Assembly (NCBI RefSeq): GCF_006539505.1
Contig: NZ_BJND01000042.1
Span: 37,419 to 101,418 of the forward strand
DNA: 64,000 bases
Source of the DNA: Streptomyces spinoverrucosus
Lineage (GTDB): Bacteria; Actinomycetota; Actinomycetes; Streptomycetales; Streptomycetaceae
Direction of reading: 5' to 3'
The position numbers and the translations under genes are program-made. Numbering within the stretch: the stretch's first letter is position 1; each line of letters starts with the position of its first letter. The notes below the pieces were generated by a model. It did not search any database. It had not been told where the DNA came from and worked only from the letters and a program-made list of their open reading frames with translations. Below, piece by piece: positions 24,093-34,420 of the stretch.

Positions 24093-24716
24093 ACCGGGGG
24101 GAGTGAGGAGGGCCTCCGGCACACGGCCGGGGGCCCCACTCACGTGGGTGACCCCGCGGCGGGCGGTTCCGCCTGGTCGTAAAGCGCGCGCGACTGCGCC
24201 AGCCGTGCCTGGCCGCAAAGCCCACGCAGCTGCGGCAGCGTGCCCGCTCGCAAAACCCCCTCAGCCGCGGGCAATCGTGCCGCTGGTGTGGCGGCCCGCG
24301 CGGCAGCGGTGGCGGTGAATCGGCGCGGTCGCGGCGGTGTGCCCGTTCGTGAACTCCCCGCAGCTGCGGGCAATCGTGCCGCTGGTGTGGCGGCCCGCGC
24401 GGCAGCGGTGGCGGTGAAGCGGCGCAGTTGCGGCGGTTGGGCCTGTGCGTGAAGCCCGCGCAGCTGTGGCCAGTCGTGCCGCTGGGGCGGCGGCCCGTCC
24501 GGCAGCGGTGGCGGCGAACCGGCGCGGTTGCGGCGGTTGGGCCTGTGCGTGAAGCCCGCGCAGCTGCGGGCAGTCGTGCCGCTGGGGCGGCACGGGTGGG
24601 GCGCAGCGGCACCCCGCCAGCGCGGGCGAGCGACCCGACCCCCACAGCGCGACGCCGGCCCCCCTTCAGCGCCGGTTGCGCAACCAACCCCCACAACGCA
24701 GCGCACGGCACCCGCT
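24093..24716. repeat. Repeat-rich gap with about 100-bp tandem units
   Basis: A 624-bp region with no supportable gene. CAGCTGCGGGCAATCGTGCC-like blocks start at 24262, 24361, 24461 and 24561, so the unit is 99-100 bp. Each unit joins a 37-bp part (GTGAAGCCCGCGCAGCTGCG) to a 63-bp part rich in GGCAGCGGTGGCGG. Two further shorter 37-bp copies precede them from about 24180. The last copy (24561-24642) has an inverted near-identical partner at 52571-52652. Long frames here are shadows of the repeats. Confidence 0.8.
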
Positions 24717-25460
24717 CTAGCGCTGCCGCTCCTCACTCGGCCCCGACAACGCAGCCACCTGCGCCCGCAACGCCCGTACCTCCTCCGTCAGCGCCGCAAT
24801 GGCCTCCGTCTGTCGTCGCTCCTCCGCATCATCCATCTCGAACCGCGCAATGAACCACGCCGCGATATTCGCCGTCACCACACCCAGCAGCGCGATCCCC
24901 GACAGCATCAAACCCACCGCCAGCAACCGCCCCACCCCGGTCGTCGGCGCATGATCCCCGTACCCCACGGTCGTCATCGTCGTGAACGACCACCACACCG
25001 CATCACCCAGCGTCCGAATGTTCCCGCCGGGCGCGTCCCGCTCCACCGACAGCACGGCCAGCGACCCGAACATCAGCAGCCCCACCACCGCGCCGGCCAC
25101 ATACGTCGTCAGCTGGATCTGGGAAGCCATCCGCGCCCGCCGCCCCACCAGCAGCAGCGTCGACACCAGCCGCAGCAACCGCAACGGCTGCAGCAACGGC
25201 AGCACCACCGCACACAGGTCCACCCAGTTCCGCCGTACGAAATACCGCCGATCCGGCGCCAACCACAGCCGCACCGCGTAGTCGCCCGCGAACGCCCCCC
25301 ACACCACCCACTCCACGACCAGACAAACGGCCGTCAGAGTCCGCCCCGCCGAACTGTCCACGATCGGCACCGCATACGCGACGGCGAACACCACGGCCAG
25401 CACCAACAGCGGCCGTTGGGTACGCCGCTCCCACCGCACCTGCGCCGATTGCTCCTTCAT
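24717..25460 (-). CDS. Voltage-gated-type potassium channel
   Basis: A 247-residue six-helix channel of the Kv/KvAP-like group. The selectivity filter is TTMTTVGYGDHAP, about residue 170, between pore helix and the last membrane segment. The S4-like segment has spaced Arg/Leu (LQPLRLLRLVSTLLLVGRRAR). The C-terminal tail after S6 is a coiled coil (TEAIAALTEEVRALRAQVAALSG) that should hold the tetramer together. It conducts K+ across the cytoplasmic membrane. It is 72 bp downstream of aceE in the same direction, but likely separately expressed. Confidence 0.92.
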   Translation of the reverse strand: MKEQSAQVRWERRTQRPLLVLAVVFAVAYAVPIVDSSAGRTLTAVCLVVEWVVWGAFAGDYAVRLWLAPDRRYFVRRNWVDLCAVVLPLLQPLRLLRLVSTLLLVGRRARMASQIQLTTYVAGAVVGLLMFGSLAVLSVERDAPGGNIRTLGDAVWWSFTTMTTVGYGDHAPTTGVGRLLAVGLMLSGIALLGVVTANIAAWFIARFEMDDAEERRQTEAIAALTEEVRALRAQVAALSGPSEERQR

Positions 25461-25532
25461 GCCCGCATCGTAAGGAAACGCACAAGGGCGGCGAGGCCAG
25501 GCCCCACCGCCCTCGCGTCCACCGGCCTACGG

Positions 25533-28280
<2,748 letters not shown>

Positions 28281-28665
28281 GCTGTTCCTTACCTGTCAGA
28301 GGGCCGATTATCGAGGGTTTGCGGTATGCCTGCACCGTTCCCCATCGTGTACCTCGGGGCTCCAATCGTCACCTCTACCGAGAGGTAACGAAGTTCCTTG
28401 GTCGGCTCTGCGTGCAGAGCCGTTCGAATCTCGTACCCAGGGATGATTCCCAAACGGGCATACGGGGCAGATAGGTGTGGTGTACGTCACCATCGGTGCG
28501 GACGGCATGCCTGGAGTTGCGGCGACACGGCCCGGATCGTCACCGTTTCGGCGGTCTGAAACGCCGGGTACTTGCGCGATCCGCCCCGCCCGTGTGGACT
28601 ACGGCCAATGCTTCGCGCACGCGCGTGGCTGAGAAATTCACCAAGACATGATCAGGAGGCAACCC
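28281..28665. promoter_or_regulatory. aceE / DUF3052 divergent control region with two dyads
   Basis: A 385-bp gene-free region. ACCTCT-accg-AGAGGT (28371-28386) and CGGCTCTGC-gt-GCAGAGCCG (28403-28422) are two perfect inverted repeats 16 bp apart, placed about 90-140 bp before aceE. Such dyads are plausible regulator sites for aceE. AGGAGG at 28654-28659 is the ribosome-binding site of DUF3052. A TTCGAATC string at 28423 resembles a tRNA T-loop, but no cloverleaf can be drawn. Confidence 0.5.
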
Positions 28666-29103
28666 GTGAGCGCGACCGCGGACCACGCGGAGGAGCGGAC
28701 GAACCCTGCCGCCAGGCTGGGGTTCCAGCCCGGGCAGGTGGTCCAGGAGATCGGCTACGACGACGACGTCGACCAGGAGCTCCGCGAGGCCATTGAGGAA
28801 GCCATCGAGGGCGACCTCATGGACGAGGACTACGACGACGTGGCCGACGCCGTTGTGCTGTGGTTCCGTGACGACGACGGCGACCTGACGGATGCGCTGG
28901 TGGATGCCACCACGTACATCGAGGAAGGCGGCGCGATCCTGCTCCTCACGCCGAAGACCGGCCGGTCGGGGTACGTGGAGCCGAGCGACATCTCGGAAGC
29001 CGCGACCACGGCCGGGCTGACCGCGTCCAAGAGCGTCAGCGTCGGCAAGGACTGGAGCGGCAGCCGCCTGGCGACGCCGAAGGCCGCGAAGTCCAAGCGG
29101 TGA
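28666..29103 (+). CDS. DUF3052 family protein
   Basis: A 145-residue acidic protein. GTG 28666 is chosen because AGGAGG sits 6 nt before it; the frame opens six codons earlier at ATG 28648. Conserved DUF3052 segments: AARLGFQPGQVVQEIGYDDDVD, an Asp/Glu-rich helix EAIEEAIEGDLMDEDYDDVADAV, and the C-terminal LTPKTGRSGYVEPSDISEAATTAGL. The family is actinobacterial and lies between aceE and ahpE also in M. tuberculosis. Function unknown; the SAM-methyltransferase-like tail order and acidity suggest a cytosolic binding protein. Confidence 0.85.
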   Translation: MSATADHAEERTNPAARLGFQPGQVVQEIGYDDDVDQELREAIEEAIEGDLMDEDYDDVADAVVLWFRDDDGDLTDALVDATTYIEEGGAILLLTPKTGRSGYVEPSDISEAATTAGLTASKSVSVGKDWSGSRLATPKAAKSKR

Positions 29104-29213
29104 CCGTTCGTTGAACGTGGGACGGGCTGACCGAGGTCAGCCCGTCCGTCGGCCGTCGGTGCTCGCTGCGTAGGGTGGGTGTCCACCCGAACAGCCCCAC
29201 CGAAGGGACGACG

Positions 29214-29672
29214 ATGGCGATCCAGGTCGGCGAGAAGGCCCCCGACTTCGAGCTGAAGGACAACCACGGCCGGGCCGTGCAGCTCTCGGACTTCCGCGGC
29301 GAGAAGAACGTGGTGCTGCTCTTCTACCCCTTCGCCTTCACCGGCGTGTGCACCGGCGAGCTGTGCGAGGTCCGGGACAACCTGCCGAAGTTCGAGGGCC
29401 GCGACACCCAGGTGCTCGCCGTCTCCAACGACTCCATCCACACCCTGCGTGTCTTCGCCGAACAGGAGGGCCTCGAATACCCGCTGCTCAGCGACTTCTG
29501 GCCGCACGGCGAGGTCAGCCGCGCGTACGGCGTCTTCGACGAGGACAAGGGCTGCGCGGTGCGCGGCACCTTCGTCATCGACAAGGAGGGCGTGGTCCGC
29601 TGGACCGTGGTCAACGGCCTGCCGGACGCCCGTGACCTGAACGAGTACGTCAAGGCGCTCGACACCCTGTGA
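29214..29672 (+). CDS. ahpE: Peroxiredoxin, AhpE type
   Basis: A 152-residue thioredoxin-fold peroxidase from ATG 29214 (MAIQVGEKAPDFEL), with GAAGGGA upstream. The peroxidatic Cys is in PFAFTGVCTGELC (about residue 45), with a second Cys five residues later. The usual catalytic Thr and Arg are in FTGVC and the DEDKGCAVRGTFVID region. AhpE enzymes reduce hydrogen peroxide and organic or fatty-acid hydroperoxides. Neighbours DUF3052 and aceE are the same as in M. tuberculosis, which supports the subtype. Confidence 0.9.
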   Translation: MAIQVGEKAPDFELKDNHGRAVQLSDFRGEKNVVLLFYPFAFTGVCTGELCEVRDNLPKFEGRDTQVLAVSNDSIHTLRVFAEQEGLEYPLLSDFWPHGEVSRAYGVFDEDKGCAVRGTFVIDKEGVVRWTVVNGLPDARDLNEYVKALDTL

Positions 29673-29679
29673 TTGTTCG

Positions 29680-29696
29680 GTCCCAAGGCCTGGGAC
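29680..29696 (+). terminator. Hairpin after ahpE
   Basis: GTCCCA-aggcc-TGGGAC forms a 6-bp stem with a 5-nt loop, 8 nt after the ahpE stop, and is likely a weak terminator. TAGGAT at 29714-29719 and the dyad GGATC-N9-GATCC (29716-29734) just after it may belong to the terD promoter. Confidence 0.55.
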
Positions 29697-29785
29697 GGCC
29701 GGGAACCCGTCACTAGGATCGACTCGTTTGATCCGATACCAACGCACGACGGGGCACCCCGCCCCCGGACACCAATGGAGGACTC

Positions 29786-30361
29786 GTGGGAGTCAGCCTC
29801 AGCAAGGGCGGCAACGTATCGCTGACCAAGGAGGCCCCGGGCCTGACCGCGGTCATCGTCGGTCTGGGGTGGGACGTGCGCACCACGACCGGCACGGACT
29901 TCGACCTCGACGCGAGCGCGCTGCTGCTGAACAACTCCGGCAAGGTCAGCAACGACCAGCACTTCATCTTCTTCAACAACCTCAAGAGCCCTGACGGCTC
30001 GGTCGAGCACACCGGCGACAACCTCACCGGTGAGGGCGAGGGCGACGACGAGCAGATCAAGGTCAACCTGGCCGGCGTCCCCACCGACATCGAGAAGATC
30101 GTCTTCCCGGTGTCCATCTACGACGCCGAGAACCGCCAGCAGTCCTTCGGCCAGGTCCGCAACGCGTTCATCCGCGTCGTCAACCAGGCCGGCGGCGCCG
30201 AGATCGCGCGGTACGACCTCTCCGAGGACGCCTCGACCGAGACCGCCATGGTCTTCGGCGAGCTGTACCGGCACGGCGCGGAGTGGAAGTTCCGCGCCAT
30301 CGGCCAGGGGTACGCCTCGGGTCTGCGCGGCATCGCGCAGGACTTCGGCGTCAACGTCTGA
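29786..30361 (+). CDS. terD: TerD family stress protein, copy 1
   Basis: A 191-residue calcium-binding Ter protein from GTG 29786 (GGAG upstream). Family motifs: GGNVSLTKEAPGL, DFDLDASALLLN, SPDGSVEHTGDNLTGEGEGDDE (acidic Ca2+ sites), and the C-terminal EWKFRAIGQGYASGLRGIAQDFGV. TerD proteins work with TerC membrane proteins in tellurite, phage and oxidative-stress phenotypes and in development of Streptomyces. It is the first of a cluster that reaches 39.5 kb. About two thirds of residues are identical to the next gene, so the pair is a tandem duplication. Confidence 0.95.
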   Translation: MGVSLSKGGNVSLTKEAPGLTAVIVGLGWDVRTTTGTDFDLDASALLLNNSGKVSNDQHFIFFNNLKSPDGSVEHTGDNLTGEGEGDDEQIKVNLAGVPTDIEKIVFPVSIYDAENRQQSFGQVRNAFIRVVNQAGGAEIARYDLSEDASTETAMVFGELYRHGAEWKFRAIGQGYASGLRGIAQDFGVNV

Positions 30362-30462
30362 GCCGTCGTGTCCGCTCCGCCCGTCCGGCGCCGCACGTTT
30401 GCGTGCGGCGCCGGACGCGCAGGACAACCACATCAGGCAGCACCCAGGGGAGGACCAGCATC

Positions 30463-31038
30463 ATGGGCGTCACGCTCGCCAAGGGGGGCAATGTCTCCCT
30501 GTCCAAGGCCGCGCCGAACCTCACACAGGTGATGATCGGGCTCGGCTGGGACGCGCGCTCCACCACCGGAGCCCCGTTCGACCTCGACGCCAGTGCCCTG
30601 GTGTGCAGCAGCGGGCGGGTGCTCGGCGACGAGTGGTTCGTGTTCTACAACCAGCTCAAGAGCCCGGACGGCTCGGTGGAGCACACCGGTGACAACCTCA
30701 CCGGTGAGGGGGACGGCGACGACGAGTCGCTCCTGATCGACCTCTCCAAGGTGCCCGCCCAGTGCGACAAGATCGTCTTCCCGGTCTCGATCCACATGGC
30801 GGACGAGCGCGGCCAGACCTTCGGCCAGGTCAGCAACGCCTTCATCCGCGTGGTGAACCAGGCCGACGGCCAGGAACTCGCACGCTACGACCTCAGCGAG
30901 GACGCCTCCACGGAGACCGCCATGATCTTCGGCGAGGTCTACCGCTACCAGGGAGAATGGAAGTTCCGGGCGGTAGGACAGGGGTACGCGTCGGGGCTGA
31001 GGGGCATCGCCCTGGACTTCGGCGTCAACGTCTCATAG
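30463..31038 (+). CDS. terD: TerD family stress protein, copy 2
   Basis: A 191-residue paralogue of the preceding gene, same length and aligned without gaps. Acidic calcium sites are kept (FDLDASALVCSS, HTGDNLTGEGDGDDE), as is the C-terminal FRAVGQGYASGLRGIALDFGV. ATG 30463 follows GGGGAGG. It is 101 bp after copy 1 and probably on the same transcript. It is preceded by the ATG-less open frame of the intergenic region, which is not coding. Confidence 0.95.
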   Translation: MGVTLAKGGNVSLSKAAPNLTQVMIGLGWDARSTTGAPFDLDASALVCSSGRVLGDEWFVFYNQLKSPDGSVEHTGDNLTGEGDGDDESLLIDLSKVPAQCDKIVFPVSIHMADERGQTFGQVSNAFIRVVNQADGQELARYDLSEDASTETAMIFGEVYRYQGEWKFRAVGQGYASGLRGIALDFGVNVS

Positions 31039-31142
31039 CACGAGACGTCTCCTGGCGCGATATGAGCAAAAGCCGGGGCCGCGTAGGCCGCTGGGCACGG
31101 CCGACTAGACTTCGGTTCAAACTTTCGTAAAGCCGAGCGTGG

Positions 31143-31184
31143 CGCGGGGGAGCCCCGTACACACGCGGGGGAGCCCCGTACACA
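31143..31184 (+). repeat. 21-bp direct repeat before the TerC-like gene
   Basis: Two exact tandem copies of a 21-bp unit beginning CGCGGGGGAGCCCCGTACAC (31143-31163 and 31164-31184), ending 16 bp before the GTG start of the DUF475 gene. Each unit contains the dyad GGGGGAGCCCC, so each could fold into a small hairpin in the 5' leader. Confidence 0.8.
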
Positions 31185-31200
31185 GAGGATTGGGTAGCCA

Positions 31201-32337
31201 GTGGTTCTGAAAACCTTCGGCTGGTCGTTCGCGGTCACCGCGCTCGGCCTCGTCGCGGCGGTCTTCTACGGGGGGTGGACCGCCTTCGGCATCGTGGCGA
31301 TCCTGTCGATCCTCGAGATCTCGCTGTCCTTCGACAACGCAGTGGTCAACGCCGGGATCCTGAAGAAGATGAACGCCTTCTGGCAGCGCATCTTCCTCAC
31401 CATCGGCATCCTGATCGCCGTCTTCGGCATGCGGCTGATCTTCCCGGTCGTCATCGTCGCCGTCAGCGCGCAGCTCGGGCCGATCGAGGCCGTCGACCTC
31501 GCGCTCACCGACAAGGAGCGTTACCAGGAGCTGGTCACCGACGCCCACCCGGCGATCGCGGCCTTCGGCGGCATGTTCCTGCTGATGATCTTCCTGGACT
31601 TCATCTTCGAGGACCGGGAGATCAAGTGGCTGGGCTGGCTGGAGCGCCCGCTGGCCAAGCTCGGCAAGGTCGACATGCTGTCGGTCTGCATCGCCCTGAT
31701 CGTCCTGCTGGTCACCGCGATGACCTTCGCGACCCATGCCCACCTGCACGCCGGGCCCGCGGACAAGTCGGCGACGGTGCTCCTCTCCGGTGTCGCCGGC
31801 CTCATCACGTACATGATCGTCGGCGGTCTCTCCGGCTACTTCGAGGACAAGCTCGAGGAAGAAGAGGAACGCGAGCACGAGCAGGAGGAAGAGGCCAAGC
31901 GCACCGGCAAGCCCGTCATGCTGCTGGCAGGCAAGGCCGCGTTCTTCATGTTCCTCTACCTGGAGGTCCTGGACGCGTCCTTCTCCTTCGACGGCGTGAT
32001 CGGCGCGTTCGCCATCACCAACGACATCGTGCTGATGGCCCTCGGCCTCGGCGTCGGCGCCATGTACGTCCGGTCGCTGACCGTCTACCTGGTCCGCCAG
32101 GGCACCCTCGACGACTACGTCTACCTGGAGCACGGCGCGCACTACGCCATCGGTGCGCTCGCGGTGATCCTGCTCGTCACCATCCAGTACGAGATCTCCG
32201 AGTTCATCACCGGTCTGATCGGTGTCGTCCTGATCGCCTGGTCCTTCTGGTCCTCCGTCCGCCGCAACCGCGCGCTGGCGGCCGCCGAGGGAAAAGCCGG
32301 CTCGGACGACAAGACTGAGGTCTCGTCCGGGGTGTGA
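31201..32337 (+). CDS. TerC-like DUF475 integral membrane protein
   Basis: A 378-residue protein from GTG 31201 with about nine predicted membrane segments. TerC/DUF475 signatures: LSILEISLSFDNAVVNAGIL (residues about 35-55) and its repeat in the second half, YLEVLDASFSFDGVIGAFAI, each with the conserved intramembrane acidic residues. A charged cytosolic loop (EDKLEEEEEREHEQEEEAKR) separates the halves. TerC-family proteins have been linked to metal (Mn2+) efflux and loading of exported enzymes, and to a membrane complex with TerD. Its position between TerD genes and a TerA-like gene supports membership of the ter system. Confidence 0.92.
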   Translation: MVLKTFGWSFAVTALGLVAAVFYGGWTAFGIVAILSILEISLSFDNAVVNAGILKKMNAFWQRIFLTIGILIAVFGMRLIFPVVIVAVSAQLGPIEAVDLALTDKERYQELVTDAHPAIAAFGGMFLLMIFLDFIFEDREIKWLGWLERPLAKLGKVDMLSVCIALIVLLVTAMTFATHAHLHAGPADKSATVLLSGVAGLITYMIVGGLSGYFEDKLEEEEEREHEQEEEAKRTGKPVMLLAGKAAFFMFLYLEVLDASFSFDGVIGAFAITNDIVLMALGLGVGAMYVRSLTVYLVRQGTLDDYVYLEHGAHYAIGALAVILLVTIQYEISEFITGLIGVVLIAWSFWSSVRRNRALAAAEGKAGSDDKTEVSSGV

Positions 32338-32398
32338 CGCCCGCCCGGGTGAGGAACGCTCTGTGCGGGGCGGCCGTCGAGGATGACGTGATGTCCTC

Positions 32399-32502
32399 GA
32401 AGGCCGCCCCGTCGGTGTTTGTCGGGTACGGCACGAAGGCCGCCCGTCGGTGTTGTCGGGTACGGCACGAAGGCCGCCCGTCGGTGTTGTCGGGTACGGC
32501 AC
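32399..32502 (+). repeat. Three 34-36 bp tandem repeats
   Basis: Three copies of a unit starting GAAGGCCGCCCGTCGGTGTT (32399-32434, 32435-32468, 32469-32502); copies 2 and 3 are identical. They occupy the gap between the DUF475 gene and the TerA-like gene. Without spacers this is not CRISPR. Confidence 0.85.
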
Positions 32503-32528
32503 GGTGAGTGGGGAGTCTGGGGGCGGGA

Positions 32529-33266
32529 ATGGGCTTGTTTGACGGGCTCTGGCGCGGGCGCACGGCCGAGTTCGACTCGGGCAGCGCGGCCAGCAACGCG
32601 ATCGAACTGACCAAGCGGCACAGCCAGGTGTCGCTCAACAAACAGGGGGCGGCGACCGGGAATCTGCGCATCAACCTGACCTGGCGGATGCGCAGCTCCG
32701 ACATCGGCGGGCCCCAGCGGGAGAGCCTGCTGCGGCACCCCTTCAAGGCCCTCAAGCCACCGGAGGTCCTGGGCCACAGCCAGAGCATGGTCAACGTCGA
32801 CCTCGACCTCGGCTGCCTGTACGAGCTCCAGGACGGCACCAAGGGCGTCGTACAGCCGCTCGGCGGCTACTTCGGCGACGTCAACGCACCGCCGTACGTC
32901 AAACTCAGCGGCGACGACCGGTTCGGCTCGGCGTCCGGTGAGACGATCTACGTCAACCTCGACCAACGCGAGGCGATAAAGCGCCTACTGGTGTTCGTCT
33001 ACATCTACGACCAGACCCCCGCGTTCGACCGCACCCACGCGATCGTCACGCTCTACCCCAGCAACGGCCCCCGCATCGAGATCCACCTCGACGAACGCCA
33101 CCCGCAGGCCCGCTCCTGCGCGGTCGTGATGATCGAGAACGTGAAGAACGAGGTGTGGGTGCGGCGCGAGGTGAAGTTCGTCTACGGCTTCCAGGCGGAG
33201 CTGGACCGGTTGTACGGGTGGGGGTTGCAGTGGGGGAGGGGGCACAAGGTCAAGTCGCAGCGGTGA
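32529..33266 (+). CDS. TerA-like / TerD-superfamily protein
   Basis: A 245-residue protein from ATG 32529. The N-terminus GLFDGLWRGR is followed by a strand-rich domain: IELTKRHSQVSLNKQG, LRINLTWRMRSSD, MVNVDLDLGCLYELQDGTKG, and YVKLSGDDRFGSASGETIYVNL, with a C-terminal ENVKNEVWVRREVKFVYGFQAELDRLYGWGLQW. The acidic DLDLGCLYEL segment sits where TerD has its calcium-binding DLDASALL. This makes it a divergent relative of TerA/TerD in a ter cluster. No enzyme motif is present. It is convergent with the next TerD gene. Confidence 0.8.
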   Translation: MGLFDGLWRGRTAEFDSGSAASNAIELTKRHSQVSLNKQGAATGNLRINLTWRMRSSDIGGPQRESLLRHPFKALKPPEVLGHSQSMVNVDLDLGCLYELQDGTKGVVQPLGGYFGDVNAPPYVKLSGDDRFGSASGETIYVNLDQREAIKRLLVFVYIYDQTPAFDRTHAIVTLYPSNGPRIEIHLDERHPQARSCAVVMIENVKNEVWVRREVKFVYGFQAELDRLYGWGLQWGRGHKVKSQR

Positions 33267-33323
33267 AGGGGCGCCCTGGGGTGGTCGTGCCGCTGAGGTC
33301 GCGTGCCGCTGAGGGCGTGGGTG

Positions 33324-34211
33324 CTAGCGGCCGATGAACTGGGGCCCCTGCGGCGGCAGCCGGAAGTCGGGATCCGGGGCCGTCGGCACCGGCACTGGCG
33401 GCGGGTAGCCGTACCCGGACTGGGCGGTCGGCGGTGCCGCCTGCGGGTAGCCGTAGGCGGGCTGGCTGGTCGGATGCGGGTAGCCGTACGCCGGTTGCGT
33501 CGCCGCGGGCTGCTGCGGCTGTGGATAGCCGTACGCCGGCTGCGCGGTCTGCTGCGGCACAACCGCCGTCGGCTGCTCCGGCGGCAGCGGCCGCGACACC
33601 TCGGGCCCCGCCTGAGCAGCGGCGGACGTACCGTCGGCGTCGGCCGAAGACTCCCCCTCCGCGGCCTCCGCCTCGTCCACGGAGATCCCGAAGTCGGTGG
33701 CCAGCCCCTTCAGCCCGTTCGAATACCCCTCCCCGAGGGCCCGGAACTTCCACCCCTCCCCACGGCGGTACAGCTCCCCGCAGATCAGCGCGGTCTCCTG
33801 CCCGGTCTCCGGCTTGACCTCGAAGTACGCCAGCGGCTCCCCCTCGGGCGCCGCCGCGTCGTACAGCATGATGCGCAGTGACCGTACGTGATCGAACGTG
33901 ACCCCGTCCGCCGAAGCGACCAGAAGAATCTGGCTGACGTCGGACTCGACACCGGACAGATCCGTCTGGATCGTGTCGGTCAGGCCCTCGGCAACGCGTT
34001 TCTTGCCGAGCCGCCACACCTTCCCGGAGGGGTGCCGGGGCTGGTTGTAGAAGACGAAGTCCTCGTCGGAGCGCACACGACCGTCGGGGCCGAGGAGCAG
34101 CGCAGAGGCGTCGACATCCGGGACCCCCTGCCCGGGCGTCCAGCGCAGCACGGCGCGCACCGTCGTGGCTTCGAGCGGGACGTTCGACCCCTTCAACATC
34201 GCGTGCGTCAT
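33324..34211 (-). CDS. TerD-domain protein with Tyr-Gly-Tyr-Pro repeat tail
   Basis: A 295-residue protein. Residues 1-175 are a TerD domain (LKGSNVPLEATTVRAVLRW, VDASALLLGPDGRV, CGELYRRGEGWKFRALGEGYSNGLKGLATDFGI). The HTGDNLTG-type acidic loop of classical TerD is missing, so calcium binding is probably reduced. After an acidic linker, residues about 205-295 are Pro/Gln/Ala-rich with five YGYP units, a low-complexity tail that could mediate assembly or condensation. It is the only minus-strand gene of the ter block and faces the TerA-like gene. Confidence 0.9.
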   Translation of the reverse strand: MTHAMLKGSNVPLEATTVRAVLRWTPGQGVPDVDASALLLGPDGRVRSDEDFVFYNQPRHPSGKVWRLGKKRVAEGLTDTIQTDLSGVESDVSQILLVASADGVTFDHVRSLRIMLYDAAAPEGEPLAYFEVKPETGQETALICGELYRRGEGWKFRALGEGYSNGLKGLATDFGISVDEAEAAEGESSADADGTSAAAQAGPEVSRPLPPEQPTAVVPQQTAQPAYGYPQPQQPAATQPAYGYPHPTSQPAYGYPQAAPPTAQSGYGYPPPVPVPTAPDPDFRLPPQGPQFIGR

Positions 34212-34420
34212 GCGGTCATCCTGCCCTCTCGGTCCTGCTCACGACAACGCGGGGTCGGCAGGTCCCGGACCCGCCCCGCAGCGCCGTCAAGACAGCGCTG
34301 CCCATCCCTGCGTTACTTGAAATTCATGCCTGGCGGGAACCCATGACATGGACTTCTACGTACTATTACCGGCCACCTTCAGCCGGAACCCAGGCCGCTC
34401 GAACACCACGGGGAAGCCAT

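Noticed and set aside
24180..24642. CRISPR-like array
   Set aside because: Units of about 100 bp follow each other directly and the parts between blocks are themselves repeated; there are no unique spacers and no cas genes.
28395..28445. Possible tRNA fragment (TTCGAATC)
   Set aside because: The flanking bases do not form a T-stem or an acceptor stem; the neighbouring hairpin is an independent dyad.
31117..32502. 461-residue minus-strand frame opposite the TerC-like gene
   Set aside because: Highly charged antisense translation of a membrane-protein gene.
32399..32502. Short CRISPR array of 34-bp repeats
   Set aside because: Copies are head to tail without spacers.
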